A stretch of DNA of 64,000 bases from Chryseobacterium paludis (lineage in GTDB: Bacteria > Bacteroidota > Bacteroidia > Flavobacteriales > Weeksellaceae): positions 2,728,001-2,792,000 of the forward strand of contig NZ_CP099966.1 of NCBI RefSeq assembly GCF_025403485.1, given 5' to 3'. A model generated the notes under the pieces. That model was not told where the DNA came from. It ran no database searches and was given only the letters and a program-made list of their open reading frames with translations. The position numbers were made by a program, and so were the translations under genes. Shown in pieces: positions 7,958-16,743 of the stretch; within the stretch, counting starts at the first letter, position 1; each line of letters starts with the position of its first letter.

Positions 7958-10957
7958 TTAAAAATTAATTGTAGTAGTAAACCCGACAGTTCTTGTCGAC
8001 GGATACTGGTTAGAATTTGATATACCTGAAATATTTCCTGTTGTAAATGATGCCTCAGGATCTGCATACCCTCTATTCTCCTTAGCAAACTTATAGAATG
8101 GATTCCTAGCATAAACACTAAAACTAAGTCCGGTTAACCCAATAGATCGCGCTGCATCTCCTCCAAGAGCATAAGATACCCCAAGTTCTCTTACTCTAAA
8201 TGCCGTACCACTCATGATAAAATTCTCAGCAACTCTACTGTAAACACTTCCATAATAATCCGGCAGTCCTGCATAAGAATCTCCACCCGATTTAATAGAG
8301 GTATTTTCAACATATTGACCGGCATTATTCATATACACTGAATTTGGAATAATATACCCTCCTTGAGTTCTATCAAAAGATGCAGACTGCTCTAGACCTC
8401 CACTAAACGCTAGGTTTTGCATTGCTCCAGAGTACAAAACCCCGCCATTCCTATAGTCAAGCACCGCATAAACTCCAAAATTCTTGTATTTAAAATTGGT
8501 ATTAAGTGCTAATGTATAATTTGGAGTTACCCTACCAAAGTTTACATAATTATTTGAGATGTATGGATTACCGTTATCTGGGTTAATAATAATTCTTCCC
8601 TGATCGTCTCTTAAATAAGCAGTTCCTTTTAACATTGGAAACTCTTCACCTTTAATTGCATAAATACCAGCATTTCCACCCACAGAAAGATTCACCTCAT
8701 CCTGTCCGTTAGCAAGCTCAATAACTTTAGTTCTATTGATACTCCATCCAAAATTCAGATCCCACGAGAAGTCCGACGTCTTAATTGGAGTAGCACCTAA
8801 GTTAACCTCAAACCCCTTATTTCTAATATCACCAACGTTAATAGGCGTAAATCTTATACCAGTCGTATTAGATGTAGTTTGGTTTGTTATCAGATCTTTT
8901 GTGGTCTGAATATACCCACTAACATCTAATGTAATTCTATTTTTCAAAAAGCCCAAACCTATACTGATTTCATTACTGGTAACAATTTCAGGTCTGATAT
9001 TAGTATCTGTTGGCGTCTGATTATTAACAAAACTTAATGGACCAGTTCCAAATGGATAACCAGGCGCAAGTGTAGCAGTATCCTCAATTCCAAAAACATT
9101 TACATTGTCATTACCAACACGTGTATAAGAACCTTTAACAACCAATCGGCTTAAGATATCGCTTTCAACCTCAAAAGCCTTTAAAGGCATGAACGACACC
9201 CCAGCAGAATTATAAAAATAATGTGCTGTACTCTCAATACTTGAGTCAGAATGCAATAGTTTAGAAGAATTCTCCAATCTACCTGTTACATTTAAGTATA
9301 AATAATCTTTATAGGACAAATCAAGATTTGCAAAAAAAGCGAATTTATTGTCTGTAAATCTCCTATTATTTAAGTTATAAGGAATCGTTAATGTAGTCAA
9401 ATTCCAATATTGATAGATTCCAGGAATTTTCAAACCAGTACCACTTACTGAAGTAGTTTTAGATTCATTCTGTTGAACATTATAACCAACTAATAATTTA
9501 AAATTAATATCCTTAGTAAAGTCATAATTAAAATTAGCCATTAAGTCATTATAAAAATATCTGCTAATAGCATTAGACTGAGATAATGATGAAGTAACTG
9601 AACTAACAGCAGTAATCCCATCTACATCAGTGATCCTTGGGCTGGCAGTTGAAGCAACATATCCATTATTATAATTTAAAATATCAGTTGAGGTAATTTG
9701 AGCCGTTCCATTATTATTAATCGAAATATGATCATTAATTTTATAACCTAATGAAATGGTTCCATTGAAGATATCCTGTTTTGAAGTATTCCTTACATTC
9801 TGAATAGTCCAGTATGGATTCTGATAATACATTGTCCATGCATAAGGCAAAGAACTATCCCGGAAAGCAGTGATAGGAATCTCTGAAGAAGATTGAAGAA
9901 GATTGGTGTACAAATCTGGAGTGGTTGTAGAAGCAGACCTATTAATGTACGTAACGCTTCCATCCAAAGAAAGCTTACCTAACTTAAAGCCTCCATTAAA
10001 CATTACTGAAGTTTTCTTTAATTTATCTTCCGCTACAATAAACTCTCTATCCTGACGGTTTATTGACAAACCACCATATGCACCCTCACTTCCACCTGTA
10101 ACAGTTAAAGTATTATTAAAACTCGGCCCTGTCTGAAAAAATTCTTTAGCATTATCCTTTTTTCTTGGCGAATAAATCCCACGTACTGAAGCCGCAGCAT
10201 CTTCACTAGGAACATCCCCGTTAGGATCCACAAATATCATTCCGTCACCATTTACATCATAGAACGGAACACCCATTGCAAGGTTTTGTCCCGCATATGC
10301 CGGATCAGAATAAGACGGACCCCACGATCCATTCTCAGCATGAATTCGATCACCAAACCAACCTTGACCATAAGCCTTTTGTCTGCTTGGTGTAAATAAT
10401 ACATTCTCAAATTCAACGTTACTATTAAAACTAATTCTCGGCTTTCTTGACCCACTTCCTTTTTTTGTAGTTATAACAATTGCTCCATTTACACCTTGTG
10501 AACCATATAGTGCGGCACCTTGCAAACCTAACAATGTAGTAACAGATTCAAGCATATCAGATGGGAGAGCCTGAAATATTTGAATTGATGATATCACCCC
10601 GTCAATTACGATTAAGGGAGATGTACTACCAGTCAGTGTTCTCGAACCTCTAATTTTAATATCATAAGTCCCATCAACACCACTGCTGGTTTTATTAATG
10701 GTAAGCCCAGGCACCTTACTGGTTAAACCCGCGATAGCATTTGGAGCACCTGCCTGAGTAAGCTTCTCCTTACCAATAACAGCTGCCGTTGAAGTTTGGG
10801 CATCTAATTTCATTTTACGCCCCATAGCTCCAGTCATAATAACTTCGGCAATGTCTGTGGTTTTGAGAGTATCCCTTCTTTTCTTTTCCTGTCCACTTGC
10901 TAACGCAAATGTCGAAGAAAGCACTACCATCAAAACACTTGTTGTAAATTTCTTCAT
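7958..10957 (-). CDS. SusC/RagA-family TonB-linked outer-membrane transporter
   Basis: This is a 999-residue receptor starting MKKFTTSVLMVVLSST. Upstream in-frame codons fall in the promoter box and were excluded. The signal peptide ends around ALASGQ. The plug carries VIMTGAMGRKMKLDA, AGLTSKVPGLTIN, LTGSTSPLIVIDG and GLQGAALYGSQGVNGAIVITTKKG, and the barrel ends TVGFTTTINF. The canonical VVVTALG motif is altered to VIMTGAMG, so this copy is the most diverged of the three. It is co-transcribed with the susD 9 bases downstream. The substrate is not evident. Confidence 0.93.
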   Translation of the reverse strand: MKKFTTSVLMVVLSSTFALASGQEKKRRDTLKTTDIAEVIMTGAMGRKMKLDAQTSTAAVIGKEKLTQAGAPNAIAGLTSKVPGLTINKTSSGVDGTYDIKIRGSRTLTGSTSPLIVIDGVISSIQIFQALPSDMLESVTTLLGLQGAALYGSQGVNGAIVITTKKGSGSRKPRISFNSNVEFENVLFTPSRQKAYGQGWFGDRIHAENGSWGPSYSDPAYAGQNLAMGVPFYDVNGDGMIFVDPNGDVPSEDAAASVRGIYSPRKKDNAKEFFQTGPSFNNTLTVTGGSEGAYGGLSINRQDREFIVAEDKLKKTSVMFNGGFKLGKLSLDGSVTYINRSASTTTPDLYTNLLQSSSEIPITAFRDSSLPYAWTMYYQNPYWTIQNVRNTSKQDIFNGTISLGYKINDHISINNNGTAQITSTDILNYNNGYVASTASPRITDVDGITAVSSVTSSLSQSNAISRYFYNDLMANFNYDFTKDINFKLLVGYNVQQNESKTTSVSGTGLKIPGIYQYWNLTTLTIPYNLNNRRFTDNKFAFFANLDLSYKDYLYLNVTGRLENSSKLLHSDSSIESTAHYFYNSAGVSFMPLKAFEVESDILSRLVVKGSYTRVGNDNVNVFGIEDTATLAPGYPFGTGPLSFVNNQTPTDTNIRPEIVTSNEISIGLGFLKNRITLDVSGYIQTTKDLITNQTTSNTTGIRFTPINVGDIRNKGFEVNLGATPIKTSDFSWDLNFGWSINRTKVIELANGQDEVNLSVGGNAGIYAIKGEEFPMLKGTAYLRDDQGRIIINPDNGNPYISNNYVNFGRVTPNYTLALNTNFKYKNFGVYAVLDYRNGGVLYSGAMQNLAFSGGLEQSASFDRTQGGYIIPNSVYMNNAGQYVENTSIKSGGDSYAGLPDYYGSVYSRVAENFIMSGTAFRVRELGVSYALGGDAARSIGLTGLSFSVYARNPFYKFAKENRGYADPEASFTTGNISGISNSNQYPSTRTVGFTTTINF

Positions 10958-10986
10958 ATTCAAATTGATTATTATTTTATCAATTA

Positions 10987-11018
10987 CAAATATGTAAAAC
11001 TTTCTTAAAAAAACCAAA
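10987..11018 (-). promoter_or_regulatory. Promoter box ahead of susC (third copy)
   Basis: On the minus strand, TTTG, an 18-base spacer ending TTAAGAAAGTTT, then TACATATTTG. It lies about 30 bases before the start codon. The spacer is one base longer than in the other two copies, while the core is unchanged. Confidence 0.58.
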
Positions 11019-11266
11019 TAAATTGTTAAAAAGATTTAATTTAATATTTTTTCCATCATAAATAACACTCAAGAATAACAATAAAACAATAAAAAACATT
11101 TATTATTAAATCTTGAAAAAAGCTTTATTTTAACGACTTCCCAATAATTATAAATTATAAATAATATATTTTCACTATTTAATGAAATAAATAACTAAAT
11201 ACTTATTTTATTAAAAATATATTTTTATTTATTTTTACACCTATTTACAAGATTATATACAATTTC
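11019..11266. other. AT-rich divergent intergenic region
   Basis: This is non-coding sequence between the third susC (leftward) and rnhB (rightward), almost entirely A and T. The rnhB promoter must lie here, but no element stands out clearly. Confidence 0.45.
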
Positions 11267-11851
11267 ATGGATTTATTAAAAAGCTGGTCAGAATCTTATA
11301 TTGAAGCAGGATGCGATGAAGTTGGCAGAGGATGCCTAAGTGGCCCTGTTGTAGCCGCAGCTGTTGTCCTTGATCATAGCTTCAGCCAAAGTCTAGTAAA
11401 CGACTCTAAAAAGCTTAATTTTAAAACACGAATGGATCTTGATAATTATATCAAAGACAATGTTCAGGATTATGCGATTGCAGAATTACCCCCGGATTTT
11501 ATTGATCTACACAACATTCTTAACGCCAGTATCCATGCCATGCATAAGGCGTTAGATAAATTAACAATAAGGCCCGAGCTCATATTAGTAGATGGAAACA
11601 AATTTCATCCTTACAATTATATACCTCATCAATGCATTATAAAAGGGGATTCAAAAATGCTTTCGATAGCAGCGGCTTCTATATTAGCTAAAAACTACAG
11701 AGACCGTTTAATGATCAACCTTCATGATGAGTTTCCGGAATACGGCTGGGATACAAATTTCGGCTATGCAACCAAGAAACACCAGAATGCACTTATAAAA
11801 TTTGGACCAACCCGATATCATAGACAATCTTTCAGGCTTAAATACGATTAA
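11267..11851 (+). CDS. rnhB: Ribonuclease HII
   Basis: This 194-residue enzyme removes ribonucleotides and RNA primers from RNA-DNA hybrids. The type 2 RNase H motif DEVGRG is at residues 17-22, giving catalytic Asp17 and Glu18. The other metal ligands fit Asp109 (LVDGN) and Asp128 (KGDSK). The signature region SIAAASILAKNYRDR and the ending SFRLKYD are typical, and the length is normal. It stands alone on the plus strand between the susCD cluster and the convergent yidC, sharing a terminator with it. Confidence 0.97.
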   Translation: MDLLKSWSESYIEAGCDEVGRGCLSGPVVAAAVVLDHSFSQSLVNDSKKLNFKTRMDLDNYIKDNVQDYAIAELPPDFIDLHNILNASIHAMHKALDKLTIRPELILVDGNKFHPYNYIPHQCIIKGDSKMLSIAAASILAKNYRDRLMINLHDEFPEYGWDTNFGYATKKHQNALIKFGPTRYHRQSFRLKYD

Positions 11852-11871
11852 CAAAAAATATAAACAAAAAA

Positions 11872-11903
11872 AGAGGGGCAAATAAATTTGCTCCTCTTTT
11901 TTA
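11872..11903. terminator. Bidirectional terminator between rnhB and yidC
   Basis: A 12-bp stem with one G-U pair (AGAGGGGCAAAT with ATTTGCTCCTCT) is flanked by an A-run and a T-run. It can stop rnhB rightward and yidC leftward. Confidence 0.78.
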
Positions 11904-11919
11904 TAATCTATTAACAAGA

Positions 11920-13716
11920 TTATTTTTTCTTCTTTTGTTGCTCTGTAACTTTTTGTTGTTCCTGAGCCTTCTCCATCATTTCTCTCATTCTCTTCTGGAA
12001 TTTGCCCTCAGTTTTAGGCTTCTCTTTATTAGCCTGAATCTGAGCATGAATCTTCTTCTCATCCAAAATTACATATTTGATAACAAGGATAATTAAGATG
12101 TTGATCGCATTTGATACAAAGTAATACCAAGAAAGACCTGATGCTGAAGTATTCAGGAAGAATAAGAAAGTAATCGGGAAGATATACATCAATACCTTCA
12201 TATTCGGCATACCTTCCTGCTGTGGCTGCTGGATATTCCCTGATGTCATAATCGTATAGATTAAGATTACTACTGTACACGCCAATGCAAAAACACTTAG
12301 ATGATCTCCCAAGAAAGGAATCTTAAATGGTAATTTAATTAAATCATCATATGCCGTTAAATCTTTTGCGAACCAGAATCCTTTTCCTCTTAAGTCAATA
12401 AAGTTTGGGAAGAAACGGAATAATGCATAGAAAATAGGAATCTGAACCAACGCCGGTAAACAACCCGCCATTTGATTAACTCCTGCCTTTCGATAAATCT
12501 CCATGGTCGCCTGCTGCTTTTTCATAGGATCTGCATCCTTCAACTTAGCTGTAGCTTCATCAATCTCCGGACGAATCACTCTCATCATCGCACTCAGCTT
12601 ATGCTGCTTGTACATAATCGGAGACAGGATCAATTTCACGATAATCGTCATGATGAAAATTACCCATCCTGCAGTTAATCCCCATGATGCAATAATATTA
12701 TACATCGGCATGAAGAAATAACGGTTCATTCCTCCGATCAACGACCAACCTAATGGCAATATTTCATCAAAGTTTTTATCATAAGATTTCAACAACGGCA
12801 GATCCAATGGCATAAAGTACCAGGTAAAATCCTGATTTAATTCGCTCCCTGTCATCTGAACAAACCCTTCATAGTTGAATTTCTTCAAATACTCCCCTTC
12901 TTCTATAGATTCCTGATTTCCTTTACTTTGTGTAAATCCATTCTTAGCTTCGATTACTGAAGAGAAAAACTGCTGTTTTACACCAATCCAATTAAGGGTT
13001 TCTTTTTCCTCCTCCATTGTAGTTCTTCCATCATAATCATAACTCTTATAGTTATTAAATGCATATGAGAATTCTGAATGAGACTGCTCTTGAGCTCTAC
13101 CTTTTTCAAAATTCCTTACATTATAATTCCATAAGAAATCAGCTTTTGTATCTGAAGTTATTTTAGCTAACCCTTGAGTTCTTACTTTAAAATCTAAAGT
13201 ATACTTTGGAAGTAGTGTATAAATAAACTGAATAACAGCTCCGTTATAATTAGCTGACAACGTTACCGCGTTTCCATTCACTGTTGGAGAGAAAACTAGG
13301 TCTTTAGTATTAATAACTTTTCCAGTCTTATCTTTAAACTGAAAACCGTAGTTTGAGTTGTTTTTATTGATTAGATAAAGAGGCAGATCAGCTTTATCAC
13401 TCTTATGATCATAAGCCTTATATTTTAAAAGTTCTACTTTAGAAACCTGTCCTCCCAAGCTGGAAAATTCCAATTTCAATTCATTATTTCCTAGGGTAGA
13501 AACCTGAATAGCATTAGGAGTTACATTTGGATTGATATTACTTGCCTGAGTTTGTTTTACGGCAGTTTTTACTTGTTCAGTTTTTTGTTGTTGAGCTTTC
13601 AACTGTTCCTCTTTCTGCTGTTTATTTTGGAAATAAAACATGAATCCGAAGAGAACCAAACATAAAACCGCAAAACTAATCATTTGACTTTTATCGAGTC
13701 CGTTGTTCTGTTGCAT
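11920..13716 (-). CDS. yidC: Membrane protein insertase YidC
   Basis: This 598-residue inner-membrane insertase/chaperone is of the long Gram-negative type. There is an N-terminal membrane anchor (residues about 11-28). A large periplasmic beta domain extends to roughly residue 340. The conserved five-helix core begins near WGLTAGWVIFIMTIIVKLILSP and includes the cytoplasmic loop KLSAMMRVIRPEI and GCLPALVQIPIFYALFRFFP. The tail is strongly basic (ends EQQKKKK), consistent with ribosome contact. It lies about 190 bases after pyrG on the same strand. Nothing is missing. Confidence 0.97.
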   Translation of the reverse strand: MQQNNGLDKSQMISFAVLCLVLFGFMFYFQNKQQKEEQLKAQQQKTEQVKTAVKQTQASNINPNVTPNAIQVSTLGNNELKLEFSSLGGQVSKVELLKYKAYDHKSDKADLPLYLINKNNSNYGFQFKDKTGKVINTKDLVFSPTVNGNAVTLSANYNGAVIQFIYTLLPKYTLDFKVRTQGLAKITSDTKADFLWNYNVRNFEKGRAQEQSHSEFSYAFNNYKSYDYDGRTTMEEEKETLNWIGVKQQFFSSVIEAKNGFTQSKGNQESIEEGEYLKKFNYEGFVQMTGSELNQDFTWYFMPLDLPLLKSYDKNFDEILPLGWSLIGGMNRYFFMPMYNIIASWGLTAGWVIFIMTIIVKLILSPIMYKQHKLSAMMRVIRPEIDEATAKLKDADPMKKQQATMEIYRKAGVNQMAGCLPALVQIPIFYALFRFFPNFIDLRGKGFWFAKDLTAYDDLIKLPFKIPFLGDHLSVFALACTVVILIYTIMTSGNIQQPQQEGMPNMKVLMYIFPITFLFFLNTSASGLSWYYFVSNAINILIILVIKYVILDEKKIHAQIQANKEKPKTEGKFQKRMREMMEKAQEQQKVTEQQKKKK

Positions 13717-13846
13717 TTTGATTTTATTAAAATTATTTTTTCATAACCCATCGCAAAACTCAATATTAAATTTCACCCTGGATTTCGAGCTGACAAAAAT
13801 ACTGATTTTTTATCAAAACTCTATCTTTTACTCTATTACAATATAA

Positions 13847-13880
13847 TAAACTCAGACTGATAATAATCAACCTGAGTTTA
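13847..13880 (-). terminator. Weak inverted repeat between pyrG and yidC
   Basis: A 9-bp perfect stem (TAAACTCAG with CTGAGTTTA) has a 16-base loop, 30 bases after the pyrG stop. There is no good U-tract, so termination would be partial at best. Confidence 0.35.
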
Positions 13881-13909
13881 CACATGACGTTTATACGATA
13901 TAAATCCCT

Positions 13910-15517
13910 TTATTTCTTTTCACAAGCTTTAATAAAAGCTCTGAATAAAGGATGCGGTGTTGCTACCGTACTCTTATATTCAGGATGATACTGTACTCCT
14001 ACATAGAAAGGATGATCTGTAAGCTCAAGAGCTTCAACCAATCCTGTTTCAGGATTTGTTCCTGTTGCCAAGAAACCATTTTTCTCAAATTCCTGTAAAT
14101 AATCACTGTTAAACTCATAACGGTGACGGTGTCTTTCGGAAATATTCTTACTTCCGTAGATCTCCGATAATTTAGAATGGTTTTTTATAGAACACTTCCA
14201 AGAACCAAGACGCATCGTGCCGCCTTTATCTACTACATTTTTTTGCTCTTCCATTAATGAAATTACAGGATGCTCCGTAGCAGTATCAAACTCCATAGAG
14301 TTTGCTTTTGAATACCCAAGAATATTTCTTGCAAATTCAACAGTCATAATCTGCATTCCCAAACAAATTCCTAACATTGGAATTTTATTTTCTCTTGCGT
14401 ACTGTGCTGTAAGAACCTTTCCTTCAATACCTCTGTCTCCAAAACCTGGAGCAACAAGGATTCCGTTAACTCCTTTTAATGTTTCTTTAATATTCTCTGG
14501 AGTAATATCTCCACTGTAAACCCATCTTACTTTAACTTCAGTTTCCTGATCTGCTCCAGCGTGTTTGAAAGCTTCAGCAATAGAGATATAAGAATCCTGT
14601 AGAGAAATATATTTTCCAACTAAAGCAATCTCAACTGTTCTTTTCGGATTCTGGAATTTCTTAAGGAAGTTCTTCCAGTCTTTAAGATCAGCTTCTTTAT
14701 CACTCTTAAGATCCAGTCCTTTTAAAACTACATCATCAAAATTTTGTTTCTGAAGGTACATTGGAACCTCATAGATCGTTTCCAGATCCTTACATTCAAT
14801 AACGTTATCTAATGGAACGTTACAGAACTGAGCTAATTTGGCCCTCTGATCTTTTGGAATTTTATGTTCTGTTCTACAAACCAAAACATCAGCCATAATT
14901 CCACTTTCCATCAATTGACGAACGGAATGCTGAGAAGGCTTCGTTTTTAATTCTCCACTTGAAGCCAGATATGGCAACAAAGTAAGGTGAATCACCATAG
15001 AGTTTTTCTCACCTAACTCCCATTTTAACTGACGTACAGTTTCAATGTAAGGCAAAGATTCAATATCTCCGACAGTACCTCCGATTTCAGTAATAATGAT
15101 ATCATAGTTCTGCTTGGAAAGCATTTTAATTCTACGTTTAATTTCGTTTGTAATATGAGGTATTACCTGAACTGTTTTCCCAAGGAAATCTCCTTTTCTT
15201 TCTTTTTCAATTACAGTTTGGTAAATTTTCCCTGTCGTAACATTGTTATTTTGGGAAGTGGGAGCATCCAAGTATCGCTCGTAGTGACCTAAATCCAGAT
15301 CCGTCTCCGCACCATCTTCGGTTACATAGCATTCTCCGTGTTCATAAGGATTCAAAGTTCCTGGGTCAATATTAATATAAGGATCTAGTTTTTGGATCGT
15401 TACATTAAAACCGCGAGATTTCAGCAATAGTCCCAGAGAAGCAGAAACGATTCCTTTTCCCAAAGATGAAGTTACACCTCCTGTCACAAAGATGTATTTA
15501 GTATTCTTTTTACTCAT
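13910..15517 (-). CDS. pyrG: CTP synthase
   Basis: This 535-residue enzyme converts UTP to CTP with glutamine and ATP. The start is set at MSKKNTKYIFVTGGV, the usual family N-terminus; six extra in-frame codons upstream are probably untranslated. The synthetase P-loop is GGVTSSLGKGI. The domain continues with the DPYINIDPGTL and GECYVTEDGAETDLDLGHYER blocks. The C-terminal class I glutamine amidotransferase has the nucleophile in GICLGMQ and the His/Glu of VQYHPEYKS. It may be read through into yidC. Confidence 0.97.
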   Translation of the reverse strand: MSKKNTKYIFVTGGVTSSLGKGIVSASLGLLLKSRGFNVTIQKLDPYINIDPGTLNPYEHGECYVTEDGAETDLDLGHYERYLDAPTSQNNNVTTGKIYQTVIEKERKGDFLGKTVQVIPHITNEIKRRIKMLSKQNYDIIITEIGGTVGDIESLPYIETVRQLKWELGEKNSMVIHLTLLPYLASSGELKTKPSQHSVRQLMESGIMADVLVCRTEHKIPKDQRAKLAQFCNVPLDNVIECKDLETIYEVPMYLQKQNFDDVVLKGLDLKSDKEADLKDWKNFLKKFQNPKRTVEIALVGKYISLQDSYISIAEAFKHAGADQETEVKVRWVYSGDITPENIKETLKGVNGILVAPGFGDRGIEGKVLTAQYARENKIPMLGICLGMQIMTVEFARNILGYSKANSMEFDTATEHPVISLMEEQKNVVDKGGTMRLGSWKCSIKNHSKLSEIYGSKNISERHRHRYEFNSDYLQEFEKNGFLATGTNPETGLVEALELTDHPFYVGVQYHPEYKSTVATPHPLFRAFIKACEKK

Positions 15518-15585
15518 TAGATTAGGTTTGTGCAAAGTTATGGGAAAAAGAAATACGAGGCAATTTATTTACCAACAAATAAAAA

Positions 15586-15617
15586 AAAGGTTCCTCAAAA
15601 TTACTTGAGAAACCTTT
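15586..15617 (-). terminator. Terminator of the YceI gene
   Basis: A 13-bp stem with one mismatch (AAAGGTTCCTCAA with TTGAGAAACCTTT) and a 6-base loop is followed leftward by a U-rich tract. It lies just after the YceI stop. Confidence 0.78.
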
Positions 15618-15644
15618 CACCAAACCAAATTATATTTAAAAAAA

Positions 15645-16214
15645 TTATTCTTTAATTAATTCGAAATATAAGTTAACATCAACATCTTTAGCAACTCCGG
15701 CACCCGTTGGATCGTATTTAATATTATAATCTAAACGGTTAACTGTAAATTTCGTTTGAAAACCTAAAATTTCTTTTCCCTGTTGGTTTTTTGTTATTCC
15801 ACCATAGGTTACCGGAACAGAGATCTCTTTAGTTACATCTTTGATTGTCAATTTTCCTTTAAGTGTATAGGTGTTATTTTTACCCTTCGTAATAGAACCG
15901 CTTTCAAATTTCATTGCCTGAAATTTTTCAGCATCAAAGAAATCGGCACTTTTTAAGTGCTTATCTCTCATCTCAACGCCCGTATTCACAGAGCCAGTGA
16001 TAACACTAAACTTGAACGTTGCATTATCCAAATCTTTTCCGGGAGCAGCTATTACCCCTTCGAACTTATCAAATCTTCCCTGTACAAAGCTAATCCCCAT
16101 ATGCTTGATATTGAAGTTAACTGAAGAATGCATAGGATCTACGTTCCACGTAGACTGAGCAAAACCGGTGATGCTTAAAAAAGCAAAAATAAAAGCTAAT
16201 AGTATCTTTTTCAT
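15645..16214 (-). CDS. YceI-family periplasmic lipocalin-like protein
   Basis: This is a 189-residue exported protein. The signal peptide (MKKILLAFIFAFLSITGFAQ) is followed by STWNVDPMHSSVNFNIKHMG, the hallmark start of the YceI domain. Later come GRFDKFEG, HLKSADFFDAEKFQAMKFES, TLKGKLTIKDVTKEISVPVTYGG and the RLDYNIKY strand. YceI domains form a beta-barrel that binds isoprenoid-like lipids, and some are linked to stress or acid response. The ligand here is unknown. It forms its own unit with a strong terminator. Confidence 0.93.
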   Translation of the reverse strand: MKKILLAFIFAFLSITGFAQSTWNVDPMHSSVNFNIKHMGISFVQGRFDKFEGVIAAPGKDLDNATFKFSVITGSVNTGVEMRDKHLKSADFFDAEKFQAMKFESGSITKGKNNTYTLKGKLTIKDVTKEISVPVTYGGITKNQQGKEILGFQTKFTVNRLDYNIKYDPTGAGVAKDVDVNLYFELIKE

Positions 16215-16278
16215 AATAATATATTTTATATTTATTTATAATCCAAAGGTAACGTGATAAACTCAATTGTGTCTTGAT

Positions 16279-16683
16279 CTATGATAGTTTTTTATTTTTT
16301 GAAGAAGAAATTTTTGAATCAATTAGATACAAAAGGTAAATAATAAGTAAAACAATACCTGAATTCGCATAAATTAGTAAACTAAAAAAGTTATCATCCT
16401 TACTGCCAAAAGGATTAAAGCCCGACATAATAAGCCCAATCAAATAAATAATTTCAAACAAAACAGCAATTCTCATCATTGAATGATAGCTTTTTTTAAA
16501 AATTAATACTGTAATAAAACCAATAATTGATACCAATATATTTTCTATTAAAATAAAAAAGGGAGTCATTCCAAAACTACCACCAGGCAAATTCATAATA
16601 TATAGAACCACGACGCTCAATATAAAATTCAGAAATGCCATTACTCCAAAAATTTGGACACTATTTAGAAGAATATTTTTCAT
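16279..16683 (-). CDS. Small integral membrane protein, unknown function
   Basis: I do not recognise this 134-residue protein. Four hydrophobic segments are visible at about residues 8-30, 42-63, 71-87 and 100-120. A short basic/serine tail (SKISSSKNKKLS) follows. There are no catalytic or cofactor motifs. It lies between the YceI gene (same strand, about 65 bases downstream) and radA (divergent). The coding frame is uninterrupted and uses AT-rich codons like its neighbours. Confidence 0.65.
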   Translation of the reverse strand: MKNILLNSVQIFGVMAFLNFILSVVVLYIMNLPGGSFGMTPFFILIENILVSIIGFITVLIFKKSYHSMMRIAVLFEIIYLIGLIMSGFNPFGSKDDNFFSLLIYANSGIVLLIIYLLYLIDSKISSSKNKKLS

Positions 16684-16743
16684 GATTGAAAATTAACCAA
16701 AATTTCAGGAGCAAAATTGAAAAAAAATTTTGAACTTCGCAGT

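Noticed and set aside
12059..12721. Small frames on both strands inside yidC
   Set aside because: They overlap the conserved membrane core of yidC and show no start signals or domain features.
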